The notes beneath the pieces are model-generated. The model was not told the DNA's origin and made no database searches. It saw only the letters and a list, made by a program, of their open reading frames with translations. Shown piece by piece: positions 1 to 12,653 of a DNA stretch of 64,000 nucleotides. Both the position numbers and the translations under genes were made by a program. Each line of letters begins with the position of its first letter. Position 1 is the first letter of the stretch. Location of the stretch: assembly GCA_002749535.1 (NCBI GenBank), contig MZZL01000393.1, positions 11,103 to 75,102 of the forward strand, in the 5' to 3' direction. Source of the stretch: Apophysomyces variabilis. Lineage: Eukaryota > Mucoromycota > Mucoromycetes > Mucorales > Mucoraceae.

Positions 1-3000
1 CTTTTAGTATGTATGTCTGATCAAGACAACAAGCTTTTCCGATGGAAAGGATTAGTGAAATACTAAAAGGTTCTAGCCGCATTTATGTACAAGCAGGCTT
101 GCGGTGCAGAGGCACAATGGCCTACAGCTATTGTCATAGTCGATAGACTGCCAGAAAATGGGCTTACTCTTCGGCACGACTACGATACCTTTTAGACTAA
201 CGGGGCCAATGATTCGCCAAGTCAAAAGACAAAGTTCTTTTTAAAGGCTTCGCGCCTTTTACAAAGGGCAAGGAACAAATATAATTACAGGGGTTTCTGT
301 ATATGAGAGGCCACAACAATGGACGACCAGGCGCGTTCCACAGGTCAAAGACAACGCATAGTATTCAGGTATGTCCTATACAGTTTTTCTACATCGGGCA
401 TGGAAAAAGGCTTTCTTATATCCCGCATCTGTACCAGAAAAATACGGATTTTGGCGGGAGTCGCCGGTGAGACGTCAGTTACTACAGTTGATCATGGGAT
501 ACCACATATAGAACTTTTGCTAGTGGGGATTTTATTTCGCCGCATTTAACTTTGACCAGACGGTTGTTCTTAGGGACGGAAATACCACTAAAAGTTCTCT
601 TTCTCTAATGATAATGCATAAAGATATTTGTGTTTGGCCATATGAGGATATAAAGAAATTGATATAGAAAAGTAAGACCTATGCTTTCCTAATCGGAAAA
701 CTGCTGGAAAATATATATAACAATTGATATAGCGTCAAAATATTGGAAGCAGAGCATATATTGCTTTTCAACATGGCTATATTTGAGGTGCCCTTTTTTA
801 TTTTTTCGTCAAGCATTCCAAATTAGCATATCAGTTCCTATAAATAGCAAAAGCAACAGTAACGGAAAAGCAGTGTTACAGCATCAATGTGATGGAAACG
901 TTCAATTGATTTTGTTTTTGTTATAGATGTAGGAATGTTCGGTAGCGAAGCACTCTTCTAAAGTTCTCTACAAGGCCAATCGCATATAGCCGCACCCCTA
1001 GTTTAGCATGAGCAGGGCGCAGATTTTTCCGGCCTTTCGGGATCCTAAACAACTTGCAGTCAAAATAAGCGTGTGGCGCGGACAAAACAAAGGAGGTATT
1101 ACCATTCGGAAAAATGCTGACGAGAAAACATTATCAACGTTGATCGATCCACAATAATTTGACTTTTTCGGATAAAGTCCTGCAAACAGGAAATGAGTAT
1201 ATCCTTGGAGAAAATAGGGTTTTTTTCTTACATTGGCATCTGCTAGAAGACAATGAAACCATATTAAAGGAGAAAAATATTGAACAACCCACTTAATAGT
1301 TTTTAGCTTTGGCACAAATGGATGGCAAAATCCCATAGAAAAGCCAGATTTCCCCAACCTAAAATGAGTGAAAGGGGTTAAGAGTAGAACTTAACAAGGA
1401 GTAAGTGTAGACAAAAAAATGCAGAATGATGTATAGGAGAACTGCAGCACGAGGAGCAGATCCAACCATTCACATAACAAACAGGTGGGGTAAAATCGAA
1501 TGAGCGGTTAAATGCGCTGTGGAAGTGTACTCTTAGGGTGAAGGCCTTATCGAACGCGAACAAACAATGAAATGAGCCCCTTACCCCGTTCATGTTCAAG
1601 TAGACGCGTGATATAGGTATATGTTTAGGAATCTGCGGTAATCGGTCGTGTGTACTGTGATTTATCTGAACAATAATAATTATGACATATGTCAAGATCA
1701 GGAATTTTAACTGCGAGAAGCGTTTCAATTTGTTGTGGATGATTACAGCGGTCTTTGATATTAGTTCACCTTCCGAAATATATGTTTCCCTACGGCTATT
1801 TCAAAAAGCACAAGTTTATTGGAGAAGCCATGTACCCAAAAAAAAAAAAAGAAAAAAAAAAGGAATTCCGTTGGGTAGCGTGCTACGGGTCGATTAAGTT
1901 CCAGCCAGGCATCTCGACTGCACTGTGTGACAGATCACTTACTGTTGATTGGTTCGAGCTGAAGTACGGAATATGCTTTTTTCAGTCTCTCAGTAAGACA
2001 AAGATAAAGAAGCTTTCAACCTGCTTTATTTTTCAGTTGGTCAACGACAAAATAGAAAATACAAAACGTTCCATTCGATGATACGTATCTTGTATGAACC
2101 CTTACCTAGCAGAATTGAATTGCATCCCAAAAAGGGATCTGTTTCAGATTAGTATACCAATATTGGAAGTTCGCCGATAGGTTCGCAAAATATCACCGGC
2201 GCTGTATGAAAAGATAAAACGAATGTGGGAGCAAGCCTCTCAAATGGGTTCCGTCTGGACGCATTTTCGTCGTCAGAGTTGCATTTAGATAAACTACAAT
2301 GAAAAATGCATTTATTGCATGTCAGGCAGTTATCCTGATAAGTTTCAACGCCTGCAAACCATAATATGGAACACACATTAGGAACAAACATGAACCTGAG
2401 TTCTCTTTCTCCAGGCGACTCTTAAAAACATGTCTAGAATTTTCCGGAAATTTCAATTACTTCTTTTGTGTCTCCAGACATGGGTCGAATGCTTCACTTC
2501 TCTTACTGTTTGGTTAGAAGATCACGAGATATGGAATGTCTGTTAGCTTAGTCTTTTATTAATTCTCCTTTCTTGAACTTTGGGAGGAGGGCGAGTCACA
2601 TACAGGCTGGATAGACTGTGGGGACGCCGAATAACTCCCCACAGGGAAGGAGCAACTTACTGCAGCAGAATGCCTGATACAAAGGGGGACAATTTTTTTT
2701 TCATTGTTCTAGTGGGCCTTTTACATGTGTTGTATAGTTAATATCGGATCACTTTTTGACGGAAGATAAAGGGGATGTGTCATCCGACTGGAGAAGCATG
2801 AGCGAGATGTCTGGCACGATGCCTGTTCGCCTGACTCTGTCGCGTCCTTATTTCTCGCAGCTTCATTGTTTCGGAAGATGTACATTTCACTGTTTGGGAA
2901 AAGGATTACCAAAAATGTCATAGGTTCTCTGTAGGAAATAATGGGATTCGGATGAGCTGAGAAAGCCTATCTAAATACCTATGAATGGCATGCAACGTAT

Positions 3001-3963
3001 ATACAATAAAAAGACAGTTTCTTCTTCTTTACAGCTTCATCTTTTGATGATACTTGCTTATTCGTCCTTTTTCCTTTTATTTTCTCCTTTTCTAAGAAAA
3101 GAGATAAGCCGGCCAAGGAGAATTCAGAAAAAACAAAAAACAAGATCGTGGTTTCCACAAAAAGTCTAAATGGAGTTTAGACAAAGAAAGTAGAAAATGT
3201 CAAAGACGTAAAGTAAAAGGAAAAATAATTTCTCTTTTTCGCGAAAGTCGATCTCCAAAGTTGTGATGGCAGCTTTTACCTTAACCATGACAACGCGTTA
3301 TTCCGGTAGGCAATCTATTTTTTTTTCTCGTAGTTACACAGACTGAACATGAAGTGTCACGCTTTTCGTTTTAAAATGCAACCGTATTTTTTAACCCTGT
3401 TTGCTTTACTTGTGCCGCGACCATCTTGGGGGAGGGGTGAGGGTTTTGGGGGGAGCCATTGTATATGACAAGCAGCACAACAATAATGAAGGGTAAGATA
3501 ATACAATCAACGTCATCTCAAAGATAGAGTGTGTGATTTCGTTAGTTATCATACTTGTTTTGATTGATAATGTCTTTGAATTAAAGCAATAGGCTGACTA
3601 TTAGAAATCACGTACAGTATTTTTACTGGGTCCCCAAAAATTTTTTTATTTTGAAACTTTGGAGCAAGTGAGACGGCCCGTGCCAGGTGCCATTATAGGG
3701 CTCATAATTGTATGTTTGAAATCTTGGTTGATCAATGGACAAGTTTTAGATGAAAGAGGGGCTTGAACTTTACAAATGTCGACTTCCCAAGTGTTACAAG
3801 CCGTTGGAACACATTTCCACGTGGGTCAGTAGAAAGGACGTTGCCGATCTGGAACGCATTTTACTAGGATATGTTCTGTGACACGAAAGTTTCTCTTTTC
3901 GGGGGTGAGAGAGCGGTCCTTTTGTTATTTTTTTTTTCTAATACTCCCGCGCAAAGGTTAACT
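1..3963. other. gene-poor intergenic DNA
   Basis: No reading frame here has a recognisable domain, and none joins to a neighbour through plausible splice sites. The longest open frames (about 116-119 codons on the - strand between 998 and 1728) have a random-looking composition. An A-rich stretch lies at 1840-1861. I see no tRNA-like internal promoter. Confidence 0.6.
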
Positions 3964-3971
3964 TATAAAAG
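3964..3971 (+). promoter_or_regulatory. TATA-like box upstream of the zinc-knuckle ORF
   Basis: The sequence reads TATAAAAG and lies about 190 nt before the candidate start at 4161. It is followed by a strongly T/C-rich leader, a common layout of fungal core promoters. This is inferred from sequence only. Confidence 0.35.
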
Positions 3972-4160
3972 GTTGGAGGCCCCTCTCAGTTTTCTTTTTT
4001 GTTTCTTTGCTCAGCAATTGAAAAAACCTTCGCTCTTACCTTTTTTTTCTTTATTTTACCTTCTGAAAGACAATCCATTTGTCTTAACTTTCTTATATAT
4101 TTATTTTACCTTTTACGCCTACAAGAACGAGATATTAAAAAACAACGAAATTCCCCAATT

Positions 4161-4292
4161 ATGCCGCGCATTACGAAAAAAAATATGTTCACCAAAGCTT
4201 ACAACGTCGTTCGGAATGCTGCGACCAATAAGTTGTGTTACTTCTGTGGCTCAACTAAACACGTTTCCTCCGATTGTCCTCTCTACGCATAA
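4161..4292 (+). CDS. small CCHC zinc-knuckle protein (candidate microprotein)
   Basis: This is a 43-codon, intron-free frame starting at the ATG at 4161. The first 25 residues are basic (K and R rich). The last 18 hold a zinc knuckle of the form C-X2-C-X4-H-X4-C, visible as CYFCGSTKHVSSDC. CCHC knuckles usually bind single-stranded RNA or DNA and are typical of retroviral-type Gag proteins and RNA-processing factors. The frame is open further upstream, but an ATG directly after a pyrimidine-rich leader, with a TATA-like box before it, is the best start. It stands alone in a gene-poor region. It may be a genuine small RNA-binding protein or a scrap of an old retroelement Gag; no pol-like sequence is nearby. 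The knuckle itself is clear; expression is unproven. Confidence 0.5.
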   Translation: MPRITKKNMFTKAYNVVRNAATNKLCYFCGSTKHVSSDCPLYA

Positions 4293-7200
4293 TGTCAGGT
4301 CCTGAAAAGAGAAAAACACCGTTCATTCCTTCCCGATCGATCTCAATTGGAAAAACAAGTCTCCAATACACCAATCATTTCGCCTCGAAACAATGATTCG
4401 ACATATATACAACCCATACGACAAAAAACCAAATCCGCTTATTTTTTTTTTCTTTTTGTGATTTACTTAAACCCGTCGCATGGCAACCATTCGCGTCATT
4501 ATTCCAAGCAATCATGGCCGGTCAAAAGACGTTCTTTTTCCTTTTTTAAACAACTAGCGCGACACATACATGCACAACTATACATCGTACGACGACACAA
4601 CATGCACACACACACGCACTCAAAAAAAAACATATACATATTATTCATATCTCTTGCTTTTCAATATCTGAAGCTGGCCTTTTTTCTTTTTCTTTTTGTC
4701 ATTCCTTTCATTGTTTTAACGGTTCATCTTTTCTCCTTCCCTCTCCCTAACATCGCCATATGTTAAAAAAGAAAAATTCGGGGGGACTCGAATTCTTATT
4801 ATGTTCCCGAAAGGTTTTTTTTTACTACGAAGTCTTTAGAATTTTTATTTTTTTCTTTTTGTTTTTCTCTTTTGGCTGCTGGTTCAAGTCTTCCATATTT
4901 CCTTCATTTTACATGTAAATAATTAGTAGTCCTCTATTTTTTTTTATTTTTCCTATACGGCGTTTTACAGCACCAAAACAAAAAAAATACATCATGTTAT
5001 GGACAATTTGGATTAAATGCAAACTATACCATTTATTGCAAAGTCTGTAAGAAGGCATTCAGGGTCCTGTAGTCGGGGAATATATGACAGTCCGTCTTTT
5101 GGAACGGACAATCAACATGCGTAAATTGATCAATTTAGTCCTGGAATTGGATTGGCTGGACGTCAACAAGCCAAGAACTTGGATTGCTTTGTAATTCCCT
5201 CATCTCTTTTCTTTTCTTCGCTCCATAAAGATCTTCTTCATTCATTGCTAATTGGCACCTACCTTTTGGCGCCAATAAATGCATTAACACTAAACTAATA
5301 AAAGGAGAAAAAACCAATACTTTACCCTTTTCCTCTCATAGAATGCTTCTTATTGTGTAACATCAACGCGTCAAAAGAGAAGACTAAAAAAATTGGCGAC
5401 GCTCTTCCATATATCCAAAATTTACGCTGGATACCTCATATGGAAACAAGACAGGCAAAAAAGGCAATAAAGGTGCATGGTACGTACACACAGCCCTCAT
5501 AGTTACGGGAAGATAAGGGAGCTGACTGTTGATCGAGCATACTTCGGCGCCAATTGTGTGCTAAGGAAGAAAGAGATATGTGGTATTACCAAATCGATCA
5601 TATGGAACCTACTTTTGTATCCGTTAATTCAAAACACTCTCCAACCAATTCAAATACACGTTCAAAAACCAGTGTACATAACGGTCACCCAACATCCCCA
5701 GAGCGCCCTCGATCCACTTACTATCCTGACATTACAAGAACCATCATATAACTGATGCTGAGTACAAAAATTCCATATATTGAAAAAAAAAAACAATAGC
5801 AAAGAAGAAAAGAACACGGTAGTGGAAAAAATTTGCCGGCATCATGAAGTACATATATAACATACATCAATCGCTCTATTCTATTGATCTAATTAATCAG
5901 TAAACTCCCGCTATCTGCGCATATGCTGCGGATCATCTTTCATAAAAGATGCTGATGGGATGCAAGGAGCCAAACAATCGTAAAAAGGAAGAATGGATAA
6001 GTGTTTGCACAAAGAGATATGTTTCTTCCATTCAATGATGGCAACCTTTCCCTCTTGTGTTAGAAATGCATAACTAATTTTCAAAGAAAGAAAAAAAGAA
6101 ATAACAAGCCTAATAACGAAATTCACAGACTCTCAGTCAGATTTACTTGCAAATCTGGTCAGTACTAGATAATTCTTTAGTCCGTGTAATTTTCCCTTTA
6201 TGTCAAACTAAGACGCGTTGTGACATAATATGGTCGACAGTCGTTGCAATTTCCAGTTTGTTTTCTTGTTTCCGAACGTTGCTTTTCTAAAGCAAAGTTT
6301 TTTGTTTCTTTCTAGAGAAACCACTTAAAGCCAGACACGATCAAACAATGATACCAAGTGATTCCTTGCAATGATTGTTGCAATAGAGGTGTTTTCTTTT
6401 CTTGTACCGTCTTCTATACGGCTGAGCATTCTACTTTTCGACAATAAAAGCATGTGGGAAGGTTCGTTATTTTTTCCAGTTTGTCAATATCAGTTGAAAC
6501 GTGGTAAAATTAAACACAACAACCTATAGTATTACAGTTTTCACCCGATATTTTTCTTTTCTTTTCGCTATGTCCAACAGCAACCAACCCACTAAGGCTT
6601 CACCGGATAAGGAGTGGATTTGGCCCGGAGGAGCTGTATAACTTTGGCTCACGTTGTTTAATTCGATTCTTATATGTTTAGGTAGCGATGAAGAGGAAGA
6701 ACTGCGTCTTGCACTTGTGGCAAGCTTGCGTAACGGAATAAATTCTTTAATTCCTGCTCCGTTCATGAGGTTTCCTTCCCATGTGATAGACATCGTTTTC
6801 TCAATTTCTTCCGATCAGCGAGTGAGGAAACCGTTGGTATGTATACAAAAACGAACTTCACCCAAGGAAAGCATTGAGCTTAGAATTGCCAATTTACAGC
6901 TACTTCCTTTCAAGGAAACTTGTTCTCTATTTCATCTACTCGTCCTAACATAGCATGTTACCGTAATTATAAAAATATAGCATGGGTTTACTAACCTGCT
7001 GATTTCACACGCATTTTCCTTCGTTCTTCTATCCTTCTTCAAAGGTCTTGTAGTCATGGTAACAAAAAAGAGAAACATTGTTTTTGCACAGCGACTTGTG
7101 TGCAGATGTGCCACGATGGCAATTACATGTGATCCTGTTCCTTATGAACTGTTTAACCTGGCCAGGCGGTCCAGAAACAGGGTTAGACAGTTTTAGGTAG

Positions 7201-8422
7201 ATATTACAGGATAGATGTAAATTGCTGTGTTGTGTAACAATTCCATAAAAAGCTTTCTATAATGTTTTCTGGAAAACCGATCGACACAGACGCACTCTTG
7301 CAGAACGTTTCCCCATTGTCGCATTCTGGTTAGAATAAGCTTGGTTCAAAGGGTTTTGTTGCTCTATTACGATGATGCAATATTTCACCTTTGGTTATCC
7401 ATGTTTGACTTTGTTTGGATCAGATTAATGTTGTTGTTCATTTAGTCCTTTCCTACAACAGCCTACACAGTTCTCTGTGTACGGGTTCACAACCGGTGTA
7501 CTGAAACTTTATTGCTGTGGAATCCAGACTCCCCAGAAGACTAAAGCATTAAAATGCCAGTCTCGAACAGTTTTCCTTACACAGATGACTACACTCACAT
7601 ATCATATTTGTCTGGGCTATGTCATCTCCACATGTTTTTGAAACCGCATATACATTTTCAACCTTATCATATCCAGAAGCCTTCTTTATCTTTGGCGAAA
7701 TGGAGTCAACATGCGATGCATTACTTTCTTCTTAAACGGCTAGCTCCGTATTCTTCTGCTTTGAAATGTACACAACTAAAAACAAAGAATAAGGATCACA
7801 TCTATTTTAGACTATCGGACTTGCCAGTGGCATCGGCGATATTTGCTGTGTCATTTTACAATATGAAACAATTTACATACCCATGAAGGCACAAAAGAAG
7901 ACGCTTCGGAATAGTTCCGTTATTGTGTTGGTGGCATAAGGACATCGAACGGCTTTTTTGCAAAGATTAGTGTATGGTTTCGAGAGGTGAATACGTTTCT
8001 TGTCTTTTATTTCTTACCAAATCAAGAGCTATCAATTTTCATGCAGAATACATTGCTTTCAGATGGAAAGCTTTAGTTGCGCTGTATCCATTACTTGTTA
8101 AAGTGAACTATCTTTATGAAAGGCATCTTCTTATATTTTTTTTTTCTATTGATATATGCACCCAGGTGAGGTATGCCACGTTTTACAATGAGTCTAATGA
8201 AAAAATCGCGTAGATCCCTTTAGGAAAAAGGCTCTTTGTTCCTCATATCTCCTCCCGAACGGGGTTTCAGAGAACAAAAGGTGCACTGCATGGCGCAGAA
8301 TTTCATTGGCCCTTTGAGCGATACAAATTTTCACAGTACTCTTTGACCCCAAAAGGTCGAAGCCTTATGTTTATCACGGAAAGGGGATAGCTTATTCCAT
8401 CGTTGTCTGATCACATCAAACA
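4293..8422. other. gene-poor intergenic DNA
   Basis: About 4.1 kb contain only short open frames without domains. T-rich tracts occupy 4440-4960. I could not assemble any multi-exon gene here on either strand. The right end presumably carries the promoter of the WD40 gene at 8423. Confidence 0.55.
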
Positions 8423-11400
8423 ATGTCAATAAACCGGGACGTACAAAGCAAAGGGAAGAGCTCGTCTGCTAGACAACCAATGGCGCCTCTACGCTGGCAG
8501 GAATACCAACCGACCGCGTTTGACCGAGCTTCACAGCAGCAGCGGATCGCCAATCGCATTTGGTTTGCTTCGAAACTCCCTCGCCTAAAACAACAGAAAC
8601 CGTCGACATCCAAAAGCGTAATTGTGATCAGCAGTGATGAGGAAGATGGTATGGACGATGCCCGACGCGAAAGAGACGTCGTCATGCTTGACAAGAACAA
8701 TGACAGCCAAGGCACAAAGCCGTTCAACATAGGAAACCATTACCAAAATCCTATAGATCTCGAAGAGGATACTGGTCAAGTGAAAGTGAATTTAACCATG
8801 GACGACGAAATAATGGAAGTAGACATATTAGGTCTAGATACTTTGCTTGACAGTGACGATGTGATTGAGATCGAGCATTCGCAAGCAAAAGCGTCCGTTC
8901 CTACCAACGACAATGCTATGGATGTCATATCTTCACCGCTTCTAACAGCAAGTACTCTTTCGAATGATGAAGTTATGGTTGATGTCAAACATCCAGAACT
9001 GTTACCCAATGCTGATATAAGAGGGGCAACGGAACATGAAGCTATGGCGGAAAGCAGCGGACGGATATCTGACTCAAAAGGTTCCTTGGAAGAAGTTGAG
9101 ATAAAAGGAAAACCAGAGCATGCAGTCCTAGCTAATGGTCAGGCAGAAGGGAAAGAATCGCGAAGCGAAATACATACAACTACTCATACCGATGAAGAGC
9201 AAAAGCTCAGTTCGGAAAAAATGGACACAGCATCTGTCGCCTCTGCAACGGACAGCATGGAAGAAAAAGATATGTACGATTGCCAGTCTGTACACGAAGA
9301 ATATCTTTCATTATCATCATCGAGTAACGATACATACATGTCGGCAATGTCTAAATCTATGACGGTTAAATCGCACAATGAAAATAATGAGATTGAAAGC
9401 ACGAATGGGAGCAGTACGTACAACATACCTACCGAAAACAAGCCTGTAAAAACAGATCTCTCCCCCGGTCCTGACTGGAGTTATGTGAAGACATTAGATC
9501 GTAAAGAGGAGGAACAATGGGTACGCCTACTTTTTATTAATGAGTCTATATTCAAATTTTGTGTTCCGTTATAGGCGACTTGTTTTGACAGGAAGATGTC
9601 CACAAAAGTAAAAACCAACATACCTGTAGAGCGAAATCTTATGGAATATTTAACGACGCTGGAAGTCTATATTAGATCCGTTACTGGACCCTTAAATACC
9701 TCTGAAAACCAAGACGAAAATTCCTTAACCTCTCAGTCGAATCGGCATACTTTGCCACGAACCACTCCCAAACGCTTAAGATCAATGCATTCACAAACTC
9801 AGCAAGATAACCATTCCGCCTCGACTTTGGAACCTCGCCGTCCTTATTTTCCTGCTTTAGCCTGGCAACATTCCACCTGGGAAGATTGGGCTCAATTTGA
9901 AGTGGGCGATTTGATCCATTATCCGTTTGAACCATGGGAAATCAGCATTATCGATCAACAATTAGAACGCCTACAGAGTAAATCAAAACGGCGTCGCAGT
10001 GGAATCGAAGATACATTTGCAAATATCCCAAACTATAACTGGGAAGCCATTGCACTTGAACTGCCTGGACGTGTACCCAATGATTGCCAGCGGTTTTGGA
10101 TAGATCGTGAAAAAGGCTACGTATTGTCACATCAGCGTCCGGTGATGATATCTCGTCGAAAGCGTAAGCAATTTTTTCACTGTTATACATCTGCTAAACG
10201 TTTATATTCAAGGGTCACGAACGGATCTATCGGTTCATCGATTGGTTTCTAGCATGCGTTTGGACGGAAAGAGAAGAGTGACCTCACTTAAATCGGCTCT
10301 ATGGGGAAACCTGAATCGTGAGGCAACATTCGATGAAGGCAGCGGTGATGCTATTGCACTCGGTGTTGTTAAGAACAAGGAAAACAAGTAAGTGAAGCGG
10401 CGAGATCTCATTCAACAAAGGATTGTTCATTGTTTGTTCCGTCTGAAACAATCAGATTGTGCGTCATTGCAGGGTCCGTGTGTGAAGATCAACTTGCTTA
10501 TAATAGACAAGGCAATTTGAGGTTATGGCAGTATGAAAGCAATCGTATTACGCAGCTTCGAGGGCACAGAATTTCTTCTCGACTACCCGACGGAACGCAA
10601 GGTAATCTCTTCTTCTCCTGTCTGATGCTACATATCTTTGCAGTCATTAATTGGTATATCTACTGATTCAGATCTTTGGTGCACTGTTAGCGATGTTCAA
10701 TCATCTCCAGATCAATCCCTGTTTTATTCATCAGGTCACGATAACCTCTGCAGAGTGTGGTGTAGTACAACCGGGCGGATGCTGTCGACACTATGTAAGT
10801 TGTTTATCTAGCTTGTATTCTCACTGATGGATGTCACAGCCTTTCATGAGAAGTTTGTTCATAAAATTGCTGTAAAGCCTGACTTCTCTTCTCATATATT
10901 GGCATCGTGTTCTGGGGATGGAACAGCAGTTGTGTGGAAGTTGAGCCCCTCGGGAAATGGTGGTTCAGGAAACTTGTGTGAATTGGAGGATAAAGATGGA
11001 AAATGTTATAAAAACGTCAGCTTCGAATGTGGGCAATTCGGCCATGGTTTGTCTGAAAACCGTCTATTTGTGGGTATCAGCAATGCGGACGACCATGAAC
11101 AAGTAGGGCTGGTATGTTTAATCTATGTGCCTCAATCAGAGTCTTGCTAATCATTCTCTTCAGATTCAAGCTTTTGATATTGAGACAGCCATGCCAGTGC
11201 AGCAATTTACATCCATGAAGGGAGCAGTCAGCGATGTAGTGGTGTCCTCTTCTGGTAACTTGATGTTTGTGATTCTCATCTTTTATTCAGCTTTTTTTCC
11301 CTTTCCTTCGTCATGTAATAGGACGCTTGGTTGTGTCAGGCAATCATTCTCCACTGGAAACTGGTACTGGAGACAAGCTACTCCATATCAATGATACCAG

Positions 11401-11985
11401 ACAAACATCGTCCGTTATCATGGCCAGAACAGGGCATTCCGACGTAAATGTCGTGGGAATAAGGTATAGAACGATCTAGACACTCGAAAAAGAGGCTCAA
11501 ACATGTCTTTGCCAAAGTCCATGCGAAAAATACGTGGCTTCTGGAAGCGATACGAACGAGACGGCCGTGTTTGATATCCGCCGGCCAAAAGAGGCTTTAT
11601 ATCGATTATTGCACAAAGGTAAGTATTGAATCTTGTGTGAGGGACATGTCTGATTAGCATCCTTGTTTGGCAGATGAGATCCCGGCCCAACTAGTTCCGA
11701 TTAACAGCAACGTGGGCATTGCAGGTCTGCACTTTATGTCAAACAGCCGAATATTAGTTACTGGTGGCGGTGATTCTACTGTGAGTGGGAAGCACTCGAT
11801 AGGAATAAAACATTAGCTTACTTCGTTGTTAGGTGAAATTATGGGACTTGTCAGCCAACGGTGAAATGATCAAAGCATACCCGACTTCTAGTAGTGTGAA
11901 TAGTCTGGCTGTTCACGAAGAAAGTATGACGCTTGCTGCTGGAACTGTCGGTGCCCAAGGGATCGTGCACATCTGGAGGCCTTGA
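8423..11985 (+). CDS. WD40-repeat protein with Myb/SANT-like domain and SUMO-interaction-like motifs
   Basis: Eleven exons rebuild a 998-residue protein: 8423-9520, 9575-10163, 10213-10387, 10456-10601, 10672-10794, 10840-11111, 11164-11254, 11322-11463, 11518-11618, 11674-11780, 11833-11985. All joins keep frame. Residues 1-480 are largely disordered and acidic. They include VIVISSDEED (66-75) and IDLEED near 111, which look like SUMO-interacting motifs, and VIEIEH near 147. Residues about 486-543 form a Myb/SANT-like unit (PWEISIIDQQL, then NWEAIALELPGR and RFWID) followed by basic clusters. The C-terminal ~390 residues form a beta-propeller with repeats such as ILASCSGDGTAVVW and ILVTGGGDSTVKLWDL. 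A nuclear scaffold or chromatin-associated role is inferred from this architecture. I do not recognise the ortholog; fungal heterochromatin-complex WD40 proteins are one possibility I cannot test. Start chosen as the first ATG of the long first exon. Confidence 0.85.
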
Positions 11986-12653
11986 CAGGACCACCTAAAG
12001 ATATATTCTTTGTTTCCATACCCCTCTATGCAATATTGCGCAAAGTCCATGAAAATAACCAGCAACGATGCGCTTATTAATGTTTTTCATATGTGTAAAT
12101 AGTCAAAACAGTCTTTCTATTGATACCCGTTATTGCATATCTGTAGACCGAGATGCTTTAGGACCCATTTAAATTACACCGCACGAGACAATAAAAGCGG
12201 GCATGGTGATGTAACTCAGCTATAGCAGTTTGGTTGCAGTTACCCATCATAGGCAATACTGTCTATATTTCATGGAGCGACCTTTGCTTTAGTCTTTCAT
12301 CCTGTCGACGTAGATAAACAGACTCTCAAGCAAAGTCTTGGTTAGTTAGGGAAGGAAAGGCGTAAGTGCATGTACTTTCTTACGAGCGGGCTAATACAAC
12401 AATGAGTTTTTACATAAACGTGTAATTAGCAGAACTGAATCAAAGATTTTCCGAGTAGGTCTCATTCTTGAAACAAACCCAATGATTGATAATAGGCACG
12501 CCAATTAAAAAACCGTACCATGCAAGGGTCTTCATCTTAAGAAACCTTGTCTGGAGTGCTTCTATTCTCTTTGTTCTTTCTCTTTTCTCGGTAGAACCAA
12601 GAGTTCATGCGTTTTTTACCTGGAATTTGATTGAAGCAGTGTTTCTTCAACAA
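11986..12653. other. intergenic spacer
   Basis: This is the 3' flank of the WD40 gene and presumed promoter of the next gene. An open frame runs into the next gene from 12486 and would add a hydrophobic N-terminal segment; I treat it as leader sequence because good ATG codons follow at 12654 and 12657. Confidence 0.5.

Noticed and set aside
998..1728. Two adjacent - strand open frames of 119 and 116 codons
   Set aside because: No domain, no splice link between them, random composition; open frames of this size arise by chance in such sequence.
2149..2391. Cysteine-containing - strand frame (CLTCNKCIFHCSLSKC)
   Set aside because: Spacing fits no known zinc-binding domain, and there is no supporting exon or promoter.
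4881..4900. GGTTCAAGTC word resembling a tRNA B box
   Set aside because: No matching A box or cloverleaf can be drawn around it.
6524..6953. Overlapping open frames on both strands
   Set aside because: Mutual shadows of the same low-complexity serine/glutamate codons; no domain on either strand.
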